Assembly: GCF_021764745.1 (NCBI RefSeq)
Contig: NZ_JAETXX010000013.1
Coordinates: 25,966 to 89,965 of the forward strand
DNA: 64,000 nucleotides
From: Joostella atrarenae
Lineage (GTDB): Bacteria; Bacteroidota; Bacteroidia; Flavobacteriales; Flavobacteriaceae
Reading direction: 5' to 3'
This document shows, piece after piece, positions 63,625 to 64,000 of the stretch. The notes beneath the pieces are model-generated. The model was not told where the DNA came from. It searched no databases and worked only from the letters and a program-made list of their open reading frames with translations. Every line of letters starts with the position of its first letter. The stretch's first letter is position 1. The position numbers and the translations under genes are program-made.

Positions 63625-64000
63625 GGGGTCGACTGGTTTTGACAGCGAGTCTAATGAAAGTGTAAGCATGCAGAGCGCTGGGATATAGCTCTGAAATCTC
63701 ATATTTCACATTTTTTCAAATGGCGAGAATAACTACGCTCTTGCTGCCTAATCTGAATTTATAGTAAGATTTTGGCCACGTTCCCGCAAGGCGGGAAGGC
63801 GAGATGTCTCTGGGTAGCCCTTGTTGATGGCGACCCGTATTGAGACACCATAAAAGTCAACATAGAAATGGTGTAGCTTCGGCACTATTTTAAAACTTAA
63901 GAAGCTAAGCGCGTAGTGGGCGGTTTTCGGTCAGCTGCGTGTCGACAATCGAACGAAAACTAAGCATGTAGAAAGCATTTTGATTGCTTGTTTGGACGGG
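63625..64000 (+). ncRNA. ssrA: tmRNA (ssrA), 3' end beyond window
   Basis: The 5' end GGGGTCGACTGGTTTTGACA is the standard tmRNA start. The tag reading frame (63722-63751) encodes GENNYALAA followed by TAA, with an -ALAA degron end. Pseudoknot-like inverted repeats fill the middle (for example CGTTCCCGCAAGGCGGGAAGG). The window stops at TTTGGACGGG, just before the expected T-arm and acceptor end, so about 20-30 bases are missing. It rescues stalled ribosomes with SmpB. Confidence 0.96.

Noticed and set aside
63509..63709. A 66-codon minus-strand ORF at the right edge
   Set aside because: It runs antisense through the tmRNA 5' end and the candidate RNA and has no protein-like pattern.

Overview
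The window looks like a chromosomal stretch of a low-GC, probably marine, member of the Flavobacteriaceae (Bacteroidota). Grounds: strongly A+T-rich DNA, flavobacterial -33/-7 promoter spelling (TTG-N20-TAnnTTTG) where promoters can be read, the gene order rpmB-rpmG-DUF4295-ftsY-rimO, a GSIII glutamine synthetase, an nrfHA plus fused CcsBA cluster, a BlaI/M56 pair, and a tmRNA whose tag reads GENNYALAA. No plasmid, phage or CRISPR hallmarks were seen, and no tRNA or rRNA gene was recognised.

Region 1 (1-11881, minus strand) is the most unusual part: three very large cell-surface genes. They are an 816-residue outer-membrane beta-barrel-like protein, then 8 bases later a 1913-residue TANFOR/fibronectin-III protein with a zincin-like HEIGH site and a pretoxin-like hydrophobic region, then a beta-rich exported protein of at least 1106 residues that runs off the left edge. 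Function is unknown; I infer a surface-display or polymorphic-toxin-like cassette. Region 2 (11882-14110) is a rearranged patch: a small two-gene membrane unit, a tandem duplication of one of its genes together with the 3' end of the neighbouring UDP-glucuronate decarboxylase gene, and a decayed HUH (Y1) transposase fragment at the junction.

Region 3 (14001-37800) is metabolic: uxs, B12-dependent isobutyryl-CoA mutase (icmF), purU, a B12/metal-receptor-like protein, pyrF, prfA, a small ABC unit, the nitrite-ammonification operon nrfH-nrfA-ccsBA, B12-dependent ribonucleotide reductase (nrdJ), purM, and a divergent pair of unlike glutamine synthetases (GSIII and GSII). Cobalamin use, low-oxygen nitrite respiration to ammonium and ammonium assimilation fit together. 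Region 4 (37889-45530) holds a Ca2+/Na+ exchanger, a BlaI/M56 signalling pair with a readable operator-promoter, a candidate structured RNA, a 50-residue conserved-looking protein, apt, aqpZ and several small envelope genes.

Region 5 (45612-54318) is a minus-strand run of housekeeping genes: rimO, ftsY, L33, L28, cinA, an Hpt protein, FAH, an exonuclease, a 2-oxoacid dehydrogenase E2, and recR. Region 6 (54400-64000) contains a sodium:solute symporter, a CoA-binding protein, an outer-membrane receptor-like barrel, a NagB/PIG-L fusion, fabH, a lysine/alanine-dehydrogenase-like oxidoreductase, a second copy of the candidate structured RNA, and a tmRNA cut by the right edge. Rho-independent terminators mark most operon ends.
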